A program made the translations under genes and the position numbers. A stretch of DNA of 15,095 nt from DATMER01 sp036277235 (GTDB taxonomy: Bacteria; Acidobacteriota; Thermoanaerobaculia; Multivoradales; UBA5704), in the NCBI GenBank assembly GCA_036277235.1, contig DASUNJ010000627.1, positions 1 through 15,095 on the forward strand, written 5' to 3'. This document shows positions 13,556 to 15,095 of the stretch, in pieces; within the stretch, counting starts at the first letter, position 1, and the number at the start of each line of letters is the position of its first letter. The notes below the pieces were generated by a model. The model ran no database searches. It saw only the letters and a list, made by a program, of their open reading frames with translations, and was not told the origin of the DNA.

Positions 13556-13704
13556 ACCCCTCTACCCGTCGGGTAGACCCCTGTACCCGTTGGGTAGACC
13601 CCTGTACCCGTTGGGTAGACCCCTCTACCCGCTGGGTAGACCCCTCTACCCGCCGAATTGACCCTCTACCCGCCGGGTAGACCCCTCTACCCGCCGAATC
13701 GACC
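13550..13704. repeat. 21-bp self-complementary tandem repeat array
   Basis: GGGTAG recurs at 13550, 13571, 13592, 13613, 13634 and 13675. Degenerate equivalents are GAATTG at 13655 and GAATCG at 13696. The period is 21 bp except one 20-bp unit. Each unit contains GGGTAG and CTACCC (or GTACCC) separated by six bases, so units fold on themselves, and CTACCC with the next GGGTAG across three bases folds between units. It occupies the whole space between the convergent secreted-protein and TIR genes and could serve as a terminator or cruciform element. Copy number probably varies between strains. Confidence 0.92.
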
Positions 13705-13706
13705 AC

Positions 13707-15095
13707 TTACGCGCCTGTCCCGAGCTCCTGGATCTTCTTCCGGGCCTCTTCGATCTGCTTGCGCAGGGCGAACTTCTGGGTAGCATCCACAGCCAGGGCT
13801 TCCTGCTCCAGGAGGAACTCCAGCTTCTCCCTCCAGAGCGCCAGGGCTCCGCTTCCCGGATTCGCCGCGGCGGCGGGGGAGACGCCGGGGAACGGCGGAT
13901 GGTCGGGAGTCGCGGTCGACCCCCCTGGGAAGACCGGCGCCACGGCCGGCTTGGCCCGCTGCTCGTCGGAGACGCCGCGAAGGACCGCATCCTTGGCTTC
14001 GTCCAACGGCAGTCCGACGAGATCGGCGTAGATCAGCGGCTTGAGCAGGCCCGGGGGAGAGCAGGGAGCCACCCGCAACGCGATGAGCTTGCGCTTGTCA
14101 CCCCGGGGGTCTTCCGCGAAGGCGGCCGCCCACTCCGGCTGCGTGAAGGTGGCATTGAGGTAGTTGTCGGAGAGCACGATCACGGTCTTGCGGGTGCCGC
14201 TGGCCGCCTCCTGCATTTTGAGGACGAAGTTGTTCCCGGGGAGGAAGTCCCACGGCTGGTAGACCACTTCATGGCCGGCCTCCTCCAAGGTCCAAGCGAT
14301 CCAGTCGGCCCAGGACTTATCGGCCTTGGTGAAGCTGACGAAGAAGTCTTTCATGGGCTCCTCTCTTGGTGGTGGCGGCATCTCGGCAAGCCGTTTCTCC
14401 AGATAGACCAACTCCCGCCTCCGCCGCTCGTATCTTGTCTCTTCGACCAGCTTCCGCGCCTGCGCCACGTGCCGTTCCAGGCCGTCGCGGTCCCCCCGCT
14501 GGCGGCAGAGTCGGGCCGATTCCAGGTGAGCGTCGCACTCGTGCAGGCGCATCGAGCCCCGCTCGGCGATCTCCAGCACCTCGTCAAGGTCCGCCTCGGC
14601 AGCGGCCGGCTCACCCCGGAACCGCCGCAAGGCGGCGCGGACCAGGAGACCCCAGGGGAGGCGGTGTTCGGTCCCCGCTCGCCGCAGGCCCGCCACGGCG
14701 TGGTCCAGGTCCTCCGTGGCCTTGGCGAAATCCGCTCCCGCCCCCTCGCCGGGAGCCGCCGGCCGAGGGGCCGTCAGAGCCAAGCCGAGATGGGCTCGGC
14801 CCAGGCTCAGGTGGTCAAGGGCGATGTCGAGGAGGGGATCGCCAGGCAATCGCCATTGGAACAGATGCTCTGCCCGCTCCCGCACCTCGCGGCACGTCTC
14901 GCGGAACTGCCGCGCCGCCTTCGGGTCCGCGGCGAGACCGTCCGTAACGGCCCCGTCCTCCGGCTCCCCCAGGCTCAGCAGCAGGTCGCAGTACTGATAG
15001 CCCGGAACCGAGTAAAGCCGGGGGTACTGGGGTTGCCGCTCTGCTTGAAGGGCTTCGGCCTCGCCAAAGGCCTCCGCGCTCTCCTCCCAACGGCC
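13707..15095 (-). CDS. TPR-like / TIR domain protein with effector-associated-type tail (5' end outside window)
   Basis: The frame is open from the right edge of the window to TAA at 13707-13709, giving 462 residues with no start seen; a GTG at 14883-14885 is only an internal valine candidate. Residues 1-245 are TPR-like helices rich in Ala, Glu and Arg, with ALDHLSLGRAHLGLA and LESARLCRQRGD. A TIR domain begins at residue 248 (MKDFFVSFTKADKSWADWIAW). It continues through YQPWDFLPGNNF and VIVLSDNYL to TQPEWAAAF, whose Glu (codon 14133-14135) is at the catalytic position of NAD-cleaving TIRs. A Pro/Gly/Ala linker leads to a helical tail, WREKLEFLLEQEAL then KFALRKQIEEARKKIQEL, like the effector-associated domains of bacterial conflict proteins. 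TIR proteins of this kind often act in antiphage or NLR-like immunity by depleting NAD or making a cyclic-ADPR-type signal. The missing N-terminus may hold an ATPase or other sensor. Confidence 0.9.
   Translation of the reverse strand, partial: GRWEESAEAFGEAEALQAERQPQYPRLYSVPGYQYCDLLLSLGEPEDGAVTDGLAADPKAARQFRETCREVRERAEHLFQWRLPGDPLLDIALDHLSLGRAHLGLALTAPRPAAPGEGAGADFAKATEDLDHAVAGLRRAGTEHRLPWGLLVRAALRRFRGEPAAAEADLDEVLEIAERGSMRLHECDAHLESARLCRQRGDRDGLERHVAQARKLVEETRYERRRRELVYLEKRLAEMPPPPREEPMKDFFVSFTKADKSWADWIAWTLEEAGHEVVYQPWDFLPGNNFVLKMQEAASGTRKTVIVLSDNYLNATFTQPEWAAAFAEDPRGDKRKLIALRVAPCSPPGLLKPLIYADLVGLPLDEAKDAVLRGVSDEQRAKPAVAPVFPGGSTATPDHPPFPGVSPAAAANPGSGALALWREKLEFLLEQEALAVDATQKFALRKQIEEARKKIQELGTGA
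14352..14364 (-). promoter_or_regulatory. Possible internal ribosome site and start at the TIR domain
   Basis: On the minus strand AGAGGAG lies three bases before an in-frame ATG (14352-14354) that is the first residue of the TIR domain. Initiation here would give a 215-residue TIR-plus-tail protein lacking the TPR part. The spacing is shorter than ideal, and the purine run may simply encode Arg-Glu-Glu in the linker. Confidence 0.3.

Noticed and set aside
13550..13704. CRISPR array
   Set aside because: Units are contiguous 21-bp tandem repeats with no unique spacers and no cas genes nearby.

Overview
The window is about 15 kb of uniformly GC-rich bacterial DNA. Long antisense open frames shadow nearly every gene, as expected at such composition. 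No rRNA or tRNA marker is present. The mix of a two-component pair with an NtrC-type regulator, an ACP/fatty-acyl-AMP-ligase/acyltransferase fusion, WD40 and TPR-TIR proteins, and secreted proteins of unknown function suits a soil or sediment lineage such as Acidobacteriota or a deltaproteobacterial/myxobacterial relative. That placement is inference and is weak.

Region 1 (1-1540): the 3' end of a WD40 beta-propeller gene (+) meets, tail to tail, a small secreted-protein gene (-). A hairpin overlaps both stop codons. The small gene has a near-perfect sigma-54 promoter and, upstream of it, three copies of a GGATTTG motif arranged like enhancer sites.

Region 2 (1796-7620): a sigma-54-dependent response regulator (+), a secreted multicopper-oxidase-like protein (+), and a membrane sensor histidine kinase (-) converging on them. 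The oxidase gene is bracketed by a 43-bp direct repeat (41/43 identical). Each copy encodes the last codons of the regulator on one strand and the last codons of the kinase on the other. The simplest reading is that regulator and kinase were once convergent, overlapping neighbours and that the oxidase was inserted at their junction. Together with the sigma-54 promoter this forms a plausible envelope/copper/redox-sensing circuit: kinase to regulator, then activation of the small secreted protein. Two of its proteins have unusual motifs: the regulator has a non-canonical Walker A, and the oxidase keeps its type-1 copper ligands but has lost three type-3 histidines.

Region 3 (7841-10064): a compact operon of a four-helix DMT/DUF486 membrane protein, archease, and the RNA ligase RtcB. 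The last two overlap by 4 bp and form a known functional pair in RNA ligation. A 38-bp-arm inverted repeat built from AAAGGAC units follows.

Region 4 (10182-13555): a 922-residue ACP / fatty-acyl-AMP ligase / PlsC-like acyltransferase fusion, then a secreted protein of unknown function whose promoter predicts a leaderless transcript.

Region 5 (13550-15095): a 21-bp self-complementary tandem array, then a gene (-) that runs off the right edge and encodes TPR-like helices, a TIR domain with the expected catalytic glutamate, and a short helical tail like effector-associated domains. This looks like a conflict or immunity protein. The WD40 fragment at the left edge could belong to a similar class, but its N-terminus lies outside the window.
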